Below are positions 1 to 8,877 of a stretch of 17,465 nucleotides of DNA, in pieces. Every line of letters begins with the position of its first letter. Position 1 is the first letter of the stretch. The position numbers were made by a program, and so were the translations under genes. Source of the DNA: Prevotella sp. UBA2755 (lineage in GTDB: Bacteria > Bacteroidota > Bacteroidia > Bacteroidales > Bacteroidaceae). The stretch is taken from positions 28,228 through 45,692 of the forward strand of contig DEJF01000030.1 in NCBI GenBank assembly GCA_002353225.1, in the 5' to 3' direction. The notes under the pieces were generated by a model. That model did no database searches. It was not told the origin of the DNA and saw only the letters and a program-made list of their open reading frames with translations.

Positions 1-400
1 GTGGAGCTGGAGGGAGTCGAACCCTCGTCCAAACAGGGAAACCATACGCTTTCTACATGCTTATTCCAGCCTTCATTTTCGTGATGCAGCAAGACCTGGA
101 CCACCAACTGCACCCTTATCCTCTAAATCTTCATCACCCAGCCGAGGCCTCCAAGTGACTATTTCCGATTTTCCTGCACCGCTATACCTTCCTGATTCGG
201 AACAACATCCAGAAGAGCGATGTCTCGTTCCCTCACCTAGTGAGGGAATTAAGCCAGTAAACTACTGTACTTCGTTTAGGCAGCGAGAGCGTAGTTGTTT
301 TCGCCAATTAATTTTCCGACCGAATAGATTATGGAGTATACAGCCGTCACTCCGCATGCTTACGTACCATCTCAGCCCGCTGTCAAATCCAGTCAACCCC
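1..400 (-). ncRNA. ssrA: transfer-messenger RNA (tmRNA), 3' CCA tail cut by window edge
   Basis: tmRNA rescues stalled ribosomes and adds a degradation tag. On the minus strand the gene starts at 400 with GGGGTTGACTGGATTTGAC and ends at position 1 with CAGCTCCAC. The 5' GGGGTTG and 3' CAGCTCC (positions 9-3) pair as the acceptor stem, A at 2 is the discriminator, and C at 1 begins CCA, so about two bases are missing. The T-arm has GGGTTCGACTCCC (about 12-24). The tag reading frame runs from 305 to 276 and reads GENNYALAA followed by TAA, a typical Bacteroidetes-type tag ending in ALAA. The open frame at 155-451 on the other strand is a shadow of this RNA. The gene is divergent from the exopolysaccharide operon and shares its upstream region. 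Very sure. Confidence 0.96.
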
Positions 401-422
401 AAGATTTTTACGTTTTACGTTG

Positions 423-430
423 CAAAGATA
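423..430 (-). promoter_or_regulatory. tmRNA promoter -7 box (TATCTTTG)
   Basis: Minus-strand TATCTTTG matches the Bacteroidetes TAnnTTTG box and lies 22 nt upstream of the mature tmRNA 5' end at 400. That leaves room for a short precursor leader, which RNase P would remove. No TTTG is seen at the -33 distance; that place is filled by heptamer repeats. Confidence 0.7.
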
Positions 431-436
431 CGAAAA

Positions 437-471
437 AACTATGAACTATGAACTATAAACTATGAATTATT
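437..471. repeat. five-unit heptamer array between divergent promoters
   Basis: Five contiguous 7-nt units: AACTATG, AACTATG, AACTATA, AACTATG, AATTATT. The array starts 6 nt from the tmRNA -7 box and ends 3 nt before the -7 box of the exopolysaccharide operon. It therefore fills the -33 region of both promoters. A closely similar five-unit array occurs at 16322-16356 in the same arrangement. Confidence 0.85.
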
Positions 472-474
472 TTG

Positions 475-482
475 TACCTTTG
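475..482 (+). promoter_or_regulatory. promoter -7 box of the exopolysaccharide operon (TACCTTTG)
   Basis: TACCTTTG fits TAnnTTTG. The start site should be near 487-488, giving a leader of about 28 nt before the ATG at 516. No standard TTTG stands 19-21 nt upstream; the heptamer array is there instead. Confidence 0.7.
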
Positions 483-515
483 CAATAAAATTTCGATTTT
501 CTTGTTATTATATAT

Positions 516-3161
516 ATGGGAAATTATAAAAATACTATCTTGATATCACTGCTTCTCCTATGCTCGGTTAGCGTATGGGGACAGTCGGGAATGACAGACC
601 AACAGGTTCTAGAATATGTCACACAGGAACGGGCAAAGGGAACCCCCCAGTCAAGAATTGTCACTCACCTTATGCAACGTGGTGTTACTGCCGCACAAAT
701 ACGGAAACTGCGCAGGAAATATGGCAATATGGATTCCAGTACGGAGACGACAACTGGCACCTATGACACCAAAGACCGTATGCGGGTCAATAATAGTGTC
801 TACAGACTGCAAAACGGCAAGGAACTCAAGAGTAAGTCCGAGCAGGAATATGACGACTATGCAGAGCAGGAGGAGATTGCCAGACAGTATTCTCAGGGAC
901 GTATCAATGGCTACTATAACAACCACACCTATGATGAGAATGACCCAGAATATCAGGATGTAGAAACGGAACTGGACGCATGGATGCCACAAGACACCGC
1001 TATGCTGGTAAAACGGCTCCAGTCTGAATTAGAGAGATATCAGAAGAAAAACAAGAAGAAGGTCTTTGGCCGTGACATTTTCAATCGCAGCGACCTGACT
1101 TTCGAGCCAGAGATGAATATCGCTACACCACAAAGTTACGTACTGGGTCCTGGTGATATGGTGAATATTGACATCTGGGGATCTTCTCGCGACAATATCA
1201 GCACCACCATTTCTCCTGACGGAACCATTACCGTAGAGAACGGTGGTGTCATTGAGTTGAGTGGACTGACTGTGGCACAAGCAAAGCAAAGACTAAAAAG
1301 CCGCTTGGGTTCTTTCTATCAGGGATCCAATATCCAGATGACCCTTGGACAGACTCGTACAATAACCATCAATATCCTTGGTGAGGTCAAGAAACCTGGC
1401 AGTTACACGCTGTCAGCCTTCGCCTCTGTTTTCCATGCCCTTCACATGGCAGGTGGTATCAGTGACTTGGGTACCCTCCGTAACATCAAGGTCTTCCGTG
1501 GAGGCAGACTGCTGAGTGTCGTCGATGTTTACGACTACATGCTCAATGGCAAACTGACAGGTAATATCCGTCTTGCCGACAATGATATCGTGCAGGTTGG
1601 GACCTACGACAATTTAGTGAGCATAAACGGAAAAGTAAAACGCCCTATGTGGTATGAGATGAAGGCGAATGAGTCCCTCTCTACCCTTCTCCGCTATGCT
1701 GGAGGATTTACGGGTGATGCCTTTACGAAATACACTCGTGTCTACCGTAAGGCTGCAGGAAAGTATTCCATATTTAATGTAGAAGAGTTCGACACCAATT
1801 CTTTCCGCTTATATGATAACGATTCTGTTGCCGTCGACTCTATTATTCCCCGTTACGACAACATGGTGGAAATCAAAGGAGCCGTTTTCCGCCCTGGCAT
1901 GTATCAAATTGGAGAGAGCATCAATAGTGTCCGCACCCTCGTACAGGCTGCTTCTGGATATACAGAATACGCATTTGCCAGACATGCCATTATTCATCGT
2001 ACGAAAGAGAATCGCAAATTGACTACGATTGCTATCGATTTAGAAGGAATCATGAATGAGACCCTTCCTGATGTCGCTCTACAGAACGAGGATGTGCTTT
2101 TTGTACCTACCAGAACAGACATACAGGAAGAGGAAACACTCTCCATCCTTGGAGAAGTGCAATTCCCTGGTACATATACTTTCTCAGAGAACACAACCAT
2201 TGAAGACTTGATTCTACAGGCAGGAGGTCTTAAGAACTCTGCCTCAACAAGTAAAGTGGAGGTCGCACGACGGGTTATCAATCCCAACAGTGAGAAAGTT
2301 GACTCTATCATGGCACGTACCTACTCTTTTGCACTAAAGGACGGTCTTTTCATCGATGGTGAAGCCAGTTTTGTTCTCCAGCCTTTTGACGAAGTCTTCG
2401 TCCATCAAAGTGCAGGTTACACCATCCAACAGAATGTTACGGTCAATGGCGAGGTGATGTTTGCAGGCATCTATACACTTCCCAAACGTGAGACCCGTCT
2501 GAGTGACATCCTTAAAATGGCAGGAGGTCCCAACCCATACGCTTATGTCAAAGGTGCCCGTCTTGAACGACAAGTCAATGAGGAAGAACGCCAGAAATTG
2601 GAAGAGGCACTCCAAATGGCACGTCGTGAACAGCAGAGTAATATGATGGAGACCGCTTTGGGAAGCAGCAACGCTCTCGCCATCGCCCAGTTGGCAGAGA
2701 AACAGAGCAAGAGTGAACTGGAGAAATTCCAAATACCCAATAAATACACTGTGGGGATTGAGTTAGACAAGGCATTAGCGCATCCTGGCGGAGAAGAGGA
2801 CCTCGTCCTCCGTGAGGGTGACCGTATCTTTGTACCACAATATAACGGTACCGTCAAGATTAACGGAGCCGTACTCCATCCTAATACCGTTGGTTTCAAA
2901 AAAGGGAAAAGCATACGATACTATATCAATCAGGCTGGAGGCTTCAGCAAAAATGCAAAGAAAAGCCAGACCTATGTGCTCTATATGAACGGTATGACGG
3001 CAAGAGTCGGCGCCAATACAAAAATTGAGCCTGGCTGTGAAATCATAGTACCCACAAAGGCACAGGGCAAGATGACCGTTGCCGAGAAGATGATGATGGC
3101 AACCAGTGCCACCAGTATGGGAACCATGGCAGCCACGATTGCTAACCTGTTAAAGAAATAA
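516..3161 (+). CDS. Wza-like polysaccharide export protein with six SLBB repeats
   Basis: Outer-membrane polysaccharide export protein, the likely channel or periplasmic conduit for the polymer. Residues 1-23 form a signal peptide (basic start, Leu-rich core, WGQ end) with no lipobox. Residues about 26-70 are a helical Gln/Arg-rich segment. The Poly_export domain begins at about 207 with YVLGPGDMVNIDIWG. Six SLBB-type segments follow at about 284-332, 368-411, 451-494, 541-586, 640-683 and 779-822, each with a 'xINGxVxxPGxY...AGG' pattern. A charged, possibly coiled stretch lies at 686-735 between the fifth and sixth. At 881 residues it is over twice the length of E. coli Wza, as is usual for the Bacteroidetes type. 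First gene of the operon, overlapping the next by 1 nt. The family is sure; direct membrane topology is not. Confidence 0.93.
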   Translation: MGNYKNTILISLLLLCSVSVWGQSGMTDQQVLEYVTQERAKGTPQSRIVTHLMQRGVTAAQIRKLRRKYGNMDSSTETTTGTYDTKDRMRVNNSVYRLQNGKELKSKSEQEYDDYAEQEEIARQYSQGRINGYYNNHTYDENDPEYQDVETELDAWMPQDTAMLVKRLQSELERYQKKNKKKVFGRDIFNRSDLTFEPEMNIATPQSYVLGPGDMVNIDIWGSSRDNISTTISPDGTITVENGGVIELSGLTVAQAKQRLKSRLGSFYQGSNIQMTLGQTRTITINILGEVKKPGSYTLSAFASVFHALHMAGGISDLGTLRNIKVFRGGRLLSVVDVYDYMLNGKLTGNIRLADNDIVQVGTYDNLVSINGKVKRPMWYEMKANESLSTLLRYAGGFTGDAFTKYTRVYRKAAGKYSIFNVEEFDTNSFRLYDNDSVAVDSIIPRYDNMVEIKGAVFRPGMYQIGESINSVRTLVQAASGYTEYAFARHAIIHRTKENRKLTTIAIDLEGIMNETLPDVALQNEDVLFVPTRTDIQEEETLSILGEVQFPGTYTFSENTTIEDLILQAGGLKNSASTSKVEVARRVINPNSEKVDSIMARTYSFALKDGLFIDGEASFVLQPFDEVFVHQSAGYTIQQNVTVNGEVMFAGIYTLPKRETRLSDILKMAGGPNPYAYVKGARLERQVNEEERQKLEEALQMARREQQSNMMETALGSSNALAIAQLAEKQSKSELEKFQIPNKYTVGIELDKALAHPGGEEDLVLREGDRIFVPQYNGTVKINGAVLHPNTVGFKKGKSIRYYINQAGGFSKNAKKSQTYVLYMNGMTARVGANTKIEPGCEIIVPTKAQGKMTVAEKMMMATSATSMGTMAATIANLLKK

Positions 3162-4210
3162 TGATGGAAGAAAACAAAAAGAATCCTAAAGTCATTGACC
3201 TGCGGGTAGTTGCCAAGAAGATATGGGCAAACAAGAAACTTTTCTATAAAGTATTGCCTATTGTCTTCATCTTATCGTGCATTTATATTCTGAGTATTCC
3301 CAGATACTACTCCTCTGAGACGAAGTTAGCCCCAGAGATGGAGAGTTCTGGAGTAGGAGGGACTTTAGGGTCTCTTGCCGCATCATTTGGCTTTGATGTT
3401 AATGATATGCAGACATCTGATGCCATCACTCCCCTGCTCTATCCAGACCTGATGGAAGACAATGCTTTCGTTGTAAGCATACTAAGTATTAAGGTGGAGA
3501 GTCAGGATGGAGATATCAAAGCCACCTATCATGATTATTTGAAGAGTTTCCAGGAAAATGCATGGTGGGTTTATCCTATAAACTGGCTGAAAAATCTTCT
3601 TCCAAAGAAAGAGGACAATGTTGGTAACAAAAGCAAATATGATCCTTACAATTTGTCGAAAAAAGAAAATAGCATTTTAAATAAGGCCCGTAAAAACATC
3701 GACATTTCTATTGATAAGAAAACAGGGGTTATCACTATTGCCGCTAATGCGCAAGATCCGTTGATATGCAAAACACTGGCAGATTCCATCAAGAACAAAC
3801 TGCAAGTTTTTATCACGGATTATCGTACCAGCAAGGCGCGTGTTGATTACGAATATTATAAAGGACTTACCGTTGAGGCAAAACAAGACTATGAGCGTAT
3901 GCGTCAACGTTATGGAGCCTTCATAGACGGAAATGTCAACATAGCCCTTCAGAGTGTCCGTTTGAAAGCAGAGGAGATGGAGAGTGAGATGGAGTTGAAA
4001 CTCAACAACTATAATACGCTTAATAGTCAGATGCTTGCTGCCAAAGCAAAAGTACAGGAACGCACTCCAGCCTTTACAGTTATCAAAGGGGCTGCAGTAC
4101 CTATCAAACCGGCAGGACCCAAACGCATGATGTTTGTAGCAGGAATGTTAGTATTGGCATGCGTCATCTTATCATTGTATTCCATCAGGTCTTATATTGT
4201 TAACCAATGA
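3161..4210 (+). CDS. Wzz-like chain-length determinant (no kinase domain)
   Basis: Inner-membrane polysaccharide co-polymerase that regulates chain length and couples polymerisation to export. The 349 residues show the Wzz layout: cytoplasmic N-terminus, first membrane segment about 29-47, a large periplasmic part with a helical region about 226-300, and a Pro-rich motif (PIKPAGPKR, 314-322) before the second membrane segment, about 322-341. The protein ends nine residues or so after that, so no BY-kinase domain with Walker motifs is fused, and none is seen elsewhere in the window. The ATG overlaps the stop of the export gene by 1 nt (TAATG); a second ATG follows directly. It ends in an ATGA overlap with the flippase gene. 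Confidence 0.9.
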   Translation: MMEENKKNPKVIDLRVVAKKIWANKKLFYKVLPIVFILSCIYILSIPRYYSSETKLAPEMESSGVGGTLGSLAASFGFDVNDMQTSDAITPLLYPDLMEDNAFVVSILSIKVESQDGDIKATYHDYLKSFQENAWWVYPINWLKNLLPKKEDNVGNKSKYDPYNLSKKENSILNKARKNIDISIDKKTGVITIAANAQDPLICKTLADSIKNKLQVFITDYRTSKARVDYEYYKGLTVEAKQDYERMRQRYGAFIDGNVNIALQSVRLKAEEMESEMELKLNNYNTLNSQMLAAKAKVQERTPAFTVIKGAAVPIKPAGPKRMMFVAGMLVLACVILSLYSIRSYIVNQ

Positions 4211-5763
4211 ATAGTCAACCTACGACTACCACTACACTTGGCAAATCCAAGCGAATAGCATCAAACGCCTTGGTGCTTTTTTTTCGTATGGTAGCCGTTA
4301 TGGTAATTAACCTATATACCGTCAGAGTTGTTTTACACTCATTAGGTCAGACAGATTTTGGGCTTTTCAATGCTATTGCTGGTGTTGTACTAACCAGCAC
4401 TTTCATCAGTAGCACATTGTCCATTTCCGTTCAAAGGTTCTATTCTTATGCATTAGGAAAGAATGAGCCTACTCGCCTTAAAGAGTATTTTTCCGCAAGT
4501 GTTAACATAACATTTGCTATCTCACTTTTAATTATTTTATTTTTTGAAGCGATTGGGTTGTGGTTTATCCATCACCAACTGACAATTCCTCCAGAAAGGA
4601 TGTATGCCGCCGAATGGATTTTCCAGTTTTCTGTTTTTTCTTTTGTATTAAATTTAATGCAAATACCCTATACTGCAGCGGTTTTTGCCAATGAAGACAT
4701 GGGGATATATGCACTGATTTCCTTTTTAGATTGTTTGGGAAAATTACTAATTGCCTACCTGATTGGCAGATTCTTATTTGACAATCTCATTTTTTATGGA
4801 TTGGGGTTGCTTATTGTTGCCCTGTGTGTCTACGTTTCTTATTTCATCATTGGTAAGTATCGATATCCTGAATGTCATTACCAATTAGTGAAAACAAATT
4901 CCTTATACAAAGAACTACTATCGTTCTCCGGATGGACAATGTATGGCACAGTCGCAGGAGTTGGAATGATCCAAGGAACGACCATTATCTTGAATATTTT
5001 CTTTGGTCCCATTACTAATGCTGCATATGCCATTGCCAATCAGATTTACAATGCGGCAAATGCTTTATGCAATAGTATCATCCTTGCTTTCAGACCTGCT
5101 ATGATAAAAGCATATGCACAACAAAGTCACGACTATTTACTCCGCTTATTTTCTTTCAGCAATAAATTTATCTTCTTTCTATTAATAAGTGTTGCAATTC
5201 CATGTATCATTGAGGTAAGAACGGTTCTTCATTGGTGGTTAGACTCTGTAAGCGAAGAAACAATTATATTTTCCAGACTTTTTATGTTATACCTGGTTTG
5301 TATGACGTTACATAATCCAATTACTACAATTATTCAAGCAACAGGTCAGATCAGAACCTATTACCTTTTGGTAGAAAGTATTACATTGATGTGTCTCCCT
5401 CTCACATGGTTACTACTATCTCATGGACATTCCTCTCACTATGCCTTTTATTCCATGATTGGAATTTGTATAGTATCACATATTGTCAGGCTGTTGATTT
5501 TAAAGAGACAATTCTCACTCTTTTCTATTTATGCATACTTCTTCTCTTTTATCGGTCCAAGCATCATTATTGTTTGTGGAGGAACTTTGATGACTTTATG
5601 GATACATAATAGTATTGATCCCCCACTCATACGTTTTTGGACTGTGACAACGCTCTCTCCTCTTATAACTATTTTCCTGTCTTATACCATAGGCTTGGCA
5701 AAATCAGAGAGGAAATTACTGCATAGTTTCATTTCTCAAATCCTCAAAAACAAAATATGGTAA
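4207..5763 (+). CDS. Wzx-type polysaccharide flippase (MOP superfamily)
   Basis: Moves the undecaprenyl-diphosphate-linked repeat unit across the inner membrane. The 518-residue protein is almost wholly hydrophobic, with about 12-14 predicted membrane segments by eye. It has features common in Bacteroidetes Wzx proteins: an N-terminal 'NALVLFFRMVAVMVINLYTV' stretch, then 'VLHSLGQTDFGLFNAIAGV', 'SVQRFYSYALG', and a central 'AYAIANQIYNAANALCNSI' segment. It overlaps the chain-length gene by 4 nt (ATGA) and the polymerase gene by 7 nt, so translation is probably coupled. Base composition falls from here (T-rich, many AT-ending codons) compared with the first two genes, typical of the exchangeable, serotype-specific part of such loci. 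Substrate unknown. Confidence 0.92.
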   Translation: MNSQPTTTTTLGKSKRIASNALVLFFRMVAVMVINLYTVRVVLHSLGQTDFGLFNAIAGVVLTSTFISSTLSISVQRFYSYALGKNEPTRLKEYFSASVNITFAISLLIILFFEAIGLWFIHHQLTIPPERMYAAEWIFQFSVFSFVLNLMQIPYTAAVFANEDMGIYALISFLDCLGKLLIAYLIGRFLFDNLIFYGLGLLIVALCVYVSYFIIGKYRYPECHYQLVKTNSLYKELLSFSGWTMYGTVAGVGMIQGTTIILNIFFGPITNAAYAIANQIYNAANALCNSIILAFRPAMIKAYAQQSHDYLLRLFSFSNKFIFFLLISVAIPCIIEVRTVLHWWLDSVSEETIIFSRLFMLYLVCMTLHNPITTIIQATGQIRTYYLLVESITLMCLPLTWLLLSHGHSSHYAFYSMIGICIVSHIVRLLILKRQFSLFSIYAYFFSFIGPSIIIVCGGTLMTLWIHNSIDPPLIRFWTVTTLSPLITIFLSYTIGLAKSERKLLHSFISQILKNKIW

Positions 5764-6821
5764 CAGGTATTTCCATCGTTCTACTTTTTACCATATCCTG
5801 TCTCTTGGTGTTCTTAGAGAAATATATGGGTAAATACAAACTACCCGTGTATGCCTCTATAGGTATCGCTCTAATTCTTATTGCTGGACTTCGAGAAGTT
5901 GGAATTGATCCTGACTCGGATAATTATGAATACACCTATCACAATTACTCTTCTACACGCTTTTTAGGCGGTGTTGAGTATTCCTTTTTGTTAATCTCCA
6001 GCATCTTGAATCATTTTAGCAATGATGTACACCTACTATTCATCTTTTATGCATTTTGGGGAGTTTCCTTGAAATTCATAGCGTTCAGACAACTATCAAA
6101 TTTATGGTTTCTGCCTGTTGTAGTCTATTTGAGTTTTTACTATGAACTTCATGAAATGACTCAAATTAGGACAGGTATCCTCTCTGGAATTTTTCTACTC
6201 TCAATCAAATCGTTAGCAGATGGAAAAAAAATACAGTTCTGTCTCATGATTATATTAGGTGCCTTTTTCCATATTTCTGCCCTACTCCTCTTACCATTAG
6301 CATTCCTTGATAATCAAGAACTCTCGTTAAAGAAACGCATCTTCTGGTGCTCTCTCATACCTGCTGGCTATATGGCATACATGATGGGGGCAACTGTTTT
6401 ACTTCAGTTTGATATACCATATATCGGTCTGAAATTGGCAAATTATCAGGCAGCAGAGGATAAGGGAATAGGAACTATCAGCATCAATGTATTTAGTCCA
6501 AAAACACTTTTTACGACATTCCTCTTCTTCTATTTAATGTATTTTCATGATACCATTAAAGAATGTAACAGGTTCTTTCCGATTTTGTTGAAAATATACG
6601 CTATTGGACTTTTTTCTTTTACATCTTTAGGATTCTTACCCGTTTTGGCAGAAAGAGTCAGTTTTCTTTTTGAGACTGTCACAATAATCACTTTTACCTG
6701 TGCATATTACACACTCCGTCCTAAATGGGCTGGAATGCTACTGGTCATCATGATTGCCTTTGTATATTTAAATTATGCACTTCCCTATGTAAGTTTTCAT
6801 CTGCTTTGGAAAGGTGGATAA
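5757..6821 (+). CDS. EpsG-family (Wzy-type) polysaccharide polymerase
   Basis: Integral membrane protein that would join repeat units on the periplasmic face. The 354 residues have about nine to ten membrane segments. EpsG-family marks are visible: GLREVGIDPDSDNYEYTY (44-61, with Arg46 and acidic Asp51/Asp53 after the second helix), an MTQIRTG motif (134-140, Arg138), and FHISALLLLP (171-180, His172). It starts inside the flippase gene (7-nt overlap). The next gene is 72 nt away and has its own promoter, so this may be the last gene of the first transcript unless readthrough continues. Polymerases of this kind diverge strongly; the family call rests on these motifs and the position next to the flippase. 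Confidence 0.87.
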   Translation: MVTGISIVLLFTISCLLVFLEKYMGKYKLPVYASIGIALILIAGLREVGIDPDSDNYEYTYHNYSSTRFLGGVEYSFLLISSILNHFSNDVHLLFIFYAFWGVSLKFIAFRQLSNLWFLPVVVYLSFYYELHEMTQIRTGILSGIFLLSIKSLADGKKIQFCLMIILGAFFHISALLLLPLAFLDNQELSLKKRIFWCSLIPAGYMAYMMGATVLLQFDIPYIGLKLANYQAAEDKGIGTISINVFSPKTLFTTFLFFYLMYFHDTIKECNRFFPILLKIYAIGLFSFTSLGFLPVLAERVSFLFETVTIITFTCAYYTLRPKWAGMLLVIMIAFVYLNYALPYVSFHLLWKGG

Positions 6822-6855
6822 AGATAGGTAATTTGTACATTTTTTACATTTATTT

Positions 6856-6886
6856 TTTGATATATCATTCCTTTTCTTTACCTTTG
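6856..6886 (+). promoter_or_regulatory. internal promoter before wbsX (TTTG-N19-TACCTTTG)
   Basis: A -33 TTTG at 6856-6859 and a -7 TACCTTTG at 6879-6886 are separated by 19 nt, an excellent match to the Bacteroidetes sigma-factor promoter. The predicted start site (about 6891) is only 2-4 nt before the ATG at 6894, so the transcript would be almost leaderless. Confidence 0.75.
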
Positions 6887-6893
6887 CAGAAGA

Positions 6894-8039
6894 ATGAAAG
6901 CAAGAGTTATAGCATATTACCTTCCACAATTTCATCCTATACCTGAGAATGATGAGGCATGGGGACCTGGATTTACCGAATGGACTAACGTGGCTAAAGC
7001 AAGACCACTTTTTCATGGTCATTACCAGCCACGTATTCCAGCCGACTTAGGTTTCTATGACTTACGTCTGCCAGAGGTTCGTGAGCAACAAGCACAAATG
7101 GCACGTGAGGCTGGAATTGAAGGGTTCTGCTACTATCATTACTGGATGGGCAATGGCAAACTATTATTACAGCGACCATTTGAGGAGGTCCTGAAAAGTG
7201 GCAAGCCTGACTTCCCTTTTTGTCTTTGCTGGGCAAATCATGAATGGACGACTAAGACATGGCAAAATGAAGGTAAATCCAAAATAATCGCCCCCATGCT
7301 GTATCCTGGCATAGAAGATTATGTGGCACATTTCAATTATGTATTGCCTGCTTTTAAAGATCCGCGCTATATTACAGTCGACGGGAAACCCATTTTTTGC
7401 ATCTTTGACCCATACCATTTTCCTGATATCTCTCGTTTCATAGCAACCTGGAATGAATTGGCGATAAACAATGGCTTGTCTGGAATCCATTTTAACGCCT
7501 ATGTCAACAACACATCAACTGTCAAACGTCTTCCTGACGGAAGTATCAAGCGAGTCTTACCTAATCTGGAAAGTAGTGCAGAAGTCTATAAAGATGTGCT
7601 CTCTTTGGGCTTTGACAGTCTCACCACAATTGGAAAAGCAAGGGCAGAAATGCTGTCGGAAGGAAAATATAAGCGCATTATTAAAAAAATCTTACACCGC
7701 TATTTTTCTTTCTTACCGACTTTACGCTACAACTATCCCAAAGTCATGCCTTATTACTTTTCACCAGAAGATGCTTGGGAGAATGTTTTTCCTACCATTT
7801 TGCCACAATGGGACCGTACTCCCAGAGCGGGGAACGAGGAAGGTATATATTATAATGCGACACCTGAAAATTTTAAAAAACACATAGAACATGCTCTCAA
7901 AGTAATTGAAAAAAAGAAAGCCGAACACAGGATTCTTTTCCTGAAATCTTGGAACGAGTGGGGAGAAGGTAACTATGTGGAACCTGACCTCAAATATGGA
8001 CACGGCTTTTTGGATTCTATTAAGTATTCTATTTCCTGA
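6894..8039 (+). CDS. WbsX-family glycosyltransferase (GH99-like fold)
   Basis: Member of the WbsX family (Glyco_tran_WbsX), found in O-antigen and capsule loci and thought to act on the growing repeat unit in the cytoplasm. The 381 residues begin with the family's hallmark, ViAYYLPQFHPIPENDEAWG (5-24), followed by GFTEWTNVAKARPLF, 'GFCYYHYW' (77-84) and CWANHEWTTKTW (112-123). Near the C-terminus is SWNEWGEGNYVEPD. The length is normal and no signal peptide is present. The ATG at 6894 is fixed by the family start despite lying just after a promoter box. It is followed 10 nt later by the GT2 gene. Whether the family transfers or hydrolyses sugars is not settled biochemically; the domain assignment itself is secure. 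Confidence 0.9.
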   Translation: MKARVIAYYLPQFHPIPENDEAWGPGFTEWTNVAKARPLFHGHYQPRIPADLGFYDLRLPEVREQQAQMAREAGIEGFCYYHYWMGNGKLLLQRPFEEVLKSGKPDFPFCLCWANHEWTTKTWQNEGKSKIIAPMLYPGIEDYVAHFNYVLPAFKDPRYITVDGKPIFCIFDPYHFPDISRFIATWNELAINNGLSGIHFNAYVNNTSTVKRLPDGSIKRVLPNLESSAEVYKDVLSLGFDSLTTIGKARAEMLSEGKYKRIIKKILHRYFSFLPTLRYNYPKVMPYYFSPEDAWENVFPTILPQWDRTPRAGNEEGIYYNATPENFKKHIEHALKVIEKKKAEHRILFLKSWNEWGEGNYVEPDLKYGHGFLDSIKYSIS

Positions 8040-8049
8040 CATTATTATT

Positions 8050-8865
8050 GTGGATATATCTGTTATCATACCTACCTATCAGCCCTCTGACTATATATGG
8101 CAATGCCTCGACTCCCTCAACAGGCAGTCACTGGATCACTCTTGCTATGAAGTTATCATAATCCTTAACGGTAAAAAGGAACCATATTATAATCAAATTA
8201 ACCATTATATTAGTCAAAACGCTCAGACTGCATTCCGTCTGATATACACTGATATATCTGGGGTATCAAATGCGAGAAACACTGGTATGGAGGCATCTAA
8301 TGGAGACTTCATCTGTTTTCTTGACGATGACGACTGGGTTAGTGACAACTATTTAGAAGAACTACTAAAAGTCTCCACGTACAAAGGATTGGCAATTTCT
8401 AATGTCAGACTGTATATAGAACGAAATGCCTGTTATGCTGACAGTTATATGACCAAAGCGTTTGCTAAGAATAAAGAAAGAAAACAAATAACAATTCTCT
8501 CAACTCGTAGTCTGTGCAATTCTGCTTGTATTAAAATCATACCCAAAACCATTATCGGAAATTCAAGATTTAATCCAAGGTTCAAGATCAGTGAAGATGT
8601 ACTTTTTATGGCGACCATCAGTTCGAATATAAAAGAAATAAGGCTAACCTCTCCAGAAGCCATCTATTTCCGAAGAGTTAGGAAAGGCTCTGCTACTTAT
8701 ACTAAACAAACTACTAAAAGTTTGGTCTTAAACAATCTAAGACTTATCCGCGAACTTATCAAAATATTCTTTTCCCAACCCAAAAAGAACTATAATATCA
8801 GGTTTTTTCTTCTACAAGGAATGGGACTTTTTAAGAATATCATCCGAATTATCAAAGGTGCATAA
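8050..8865 (+). CDS. glycosyltransferase family 2 (GTG start)
   Basis: Inverting GT-A transferase that adds a sugar from a nucleotide-sugar donor to the lipid-linked intermediate. I place the start at the GTG at 8050, giving 271 residues beginning (M/V)DISVIIPTYQP, the normal GT2 opening, 10 nt after wbsX. Upstream in-frame ATGs at 7975 and 7996 would add 18-25 residues encoded inside wbsX with no family support. Motifs: GVSNARNTGMEASNGDFICF (71-90), the acidic metal/nucleotide-binding LDDDDW (91-96), and SEDVLFM (181-187), where Glu182/Asp183 are the likely catalytic-base region. A basic, hydrophobic C-terminal tail suggests membrane association. Donor and linkage cannot be told. Confidence 0.88.
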   Translation: MDISVIIPTYQPSDYIWQCLDSLNRQSLDHSCYEVIIILNGKKEPYYNQINHYISQNAQTAFRLIYTDISGVSNARNTGMEASNGDFICFLDDDDWVSDNYLEELLKVSTYKGLAISNVRLYIERNACYADSYMTKAFAKNKERKQITILSTRSLCNSACIKIIPKTIIGNSRFNPRFKISEDVLFMATISSNIKEIRLTSPEAIYFRRVRKGSATYTKQTTKSLVLNNLRLIRELIKIFFSQPKKNYNIRFFLLQGMGLFKNIIRIIKGA

Positions 8866-8877
8866 CATTATTACAAA

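Noticed and set aside
1..400. tmRNA as an integration site of a genomic island
   Set aside because: The 3' end, where integrases usually act, faces out of the window; no integrase gene or duplicated tmRNA 3' end was seen here.
155..451. Open frame of 98 codons on the plus strand
   Set aside because: It lies across the tmRNA gene and its promoter; composition reflects the RNA complement and no protein family is recognisable.
7975..8049. ATG start for the first GT2 glycosyltransferase inside wbsX
   Set aside because: The extra 25 residues are the shifted frame of wbsX and the GT2 fold begins at the GTG at 8050.
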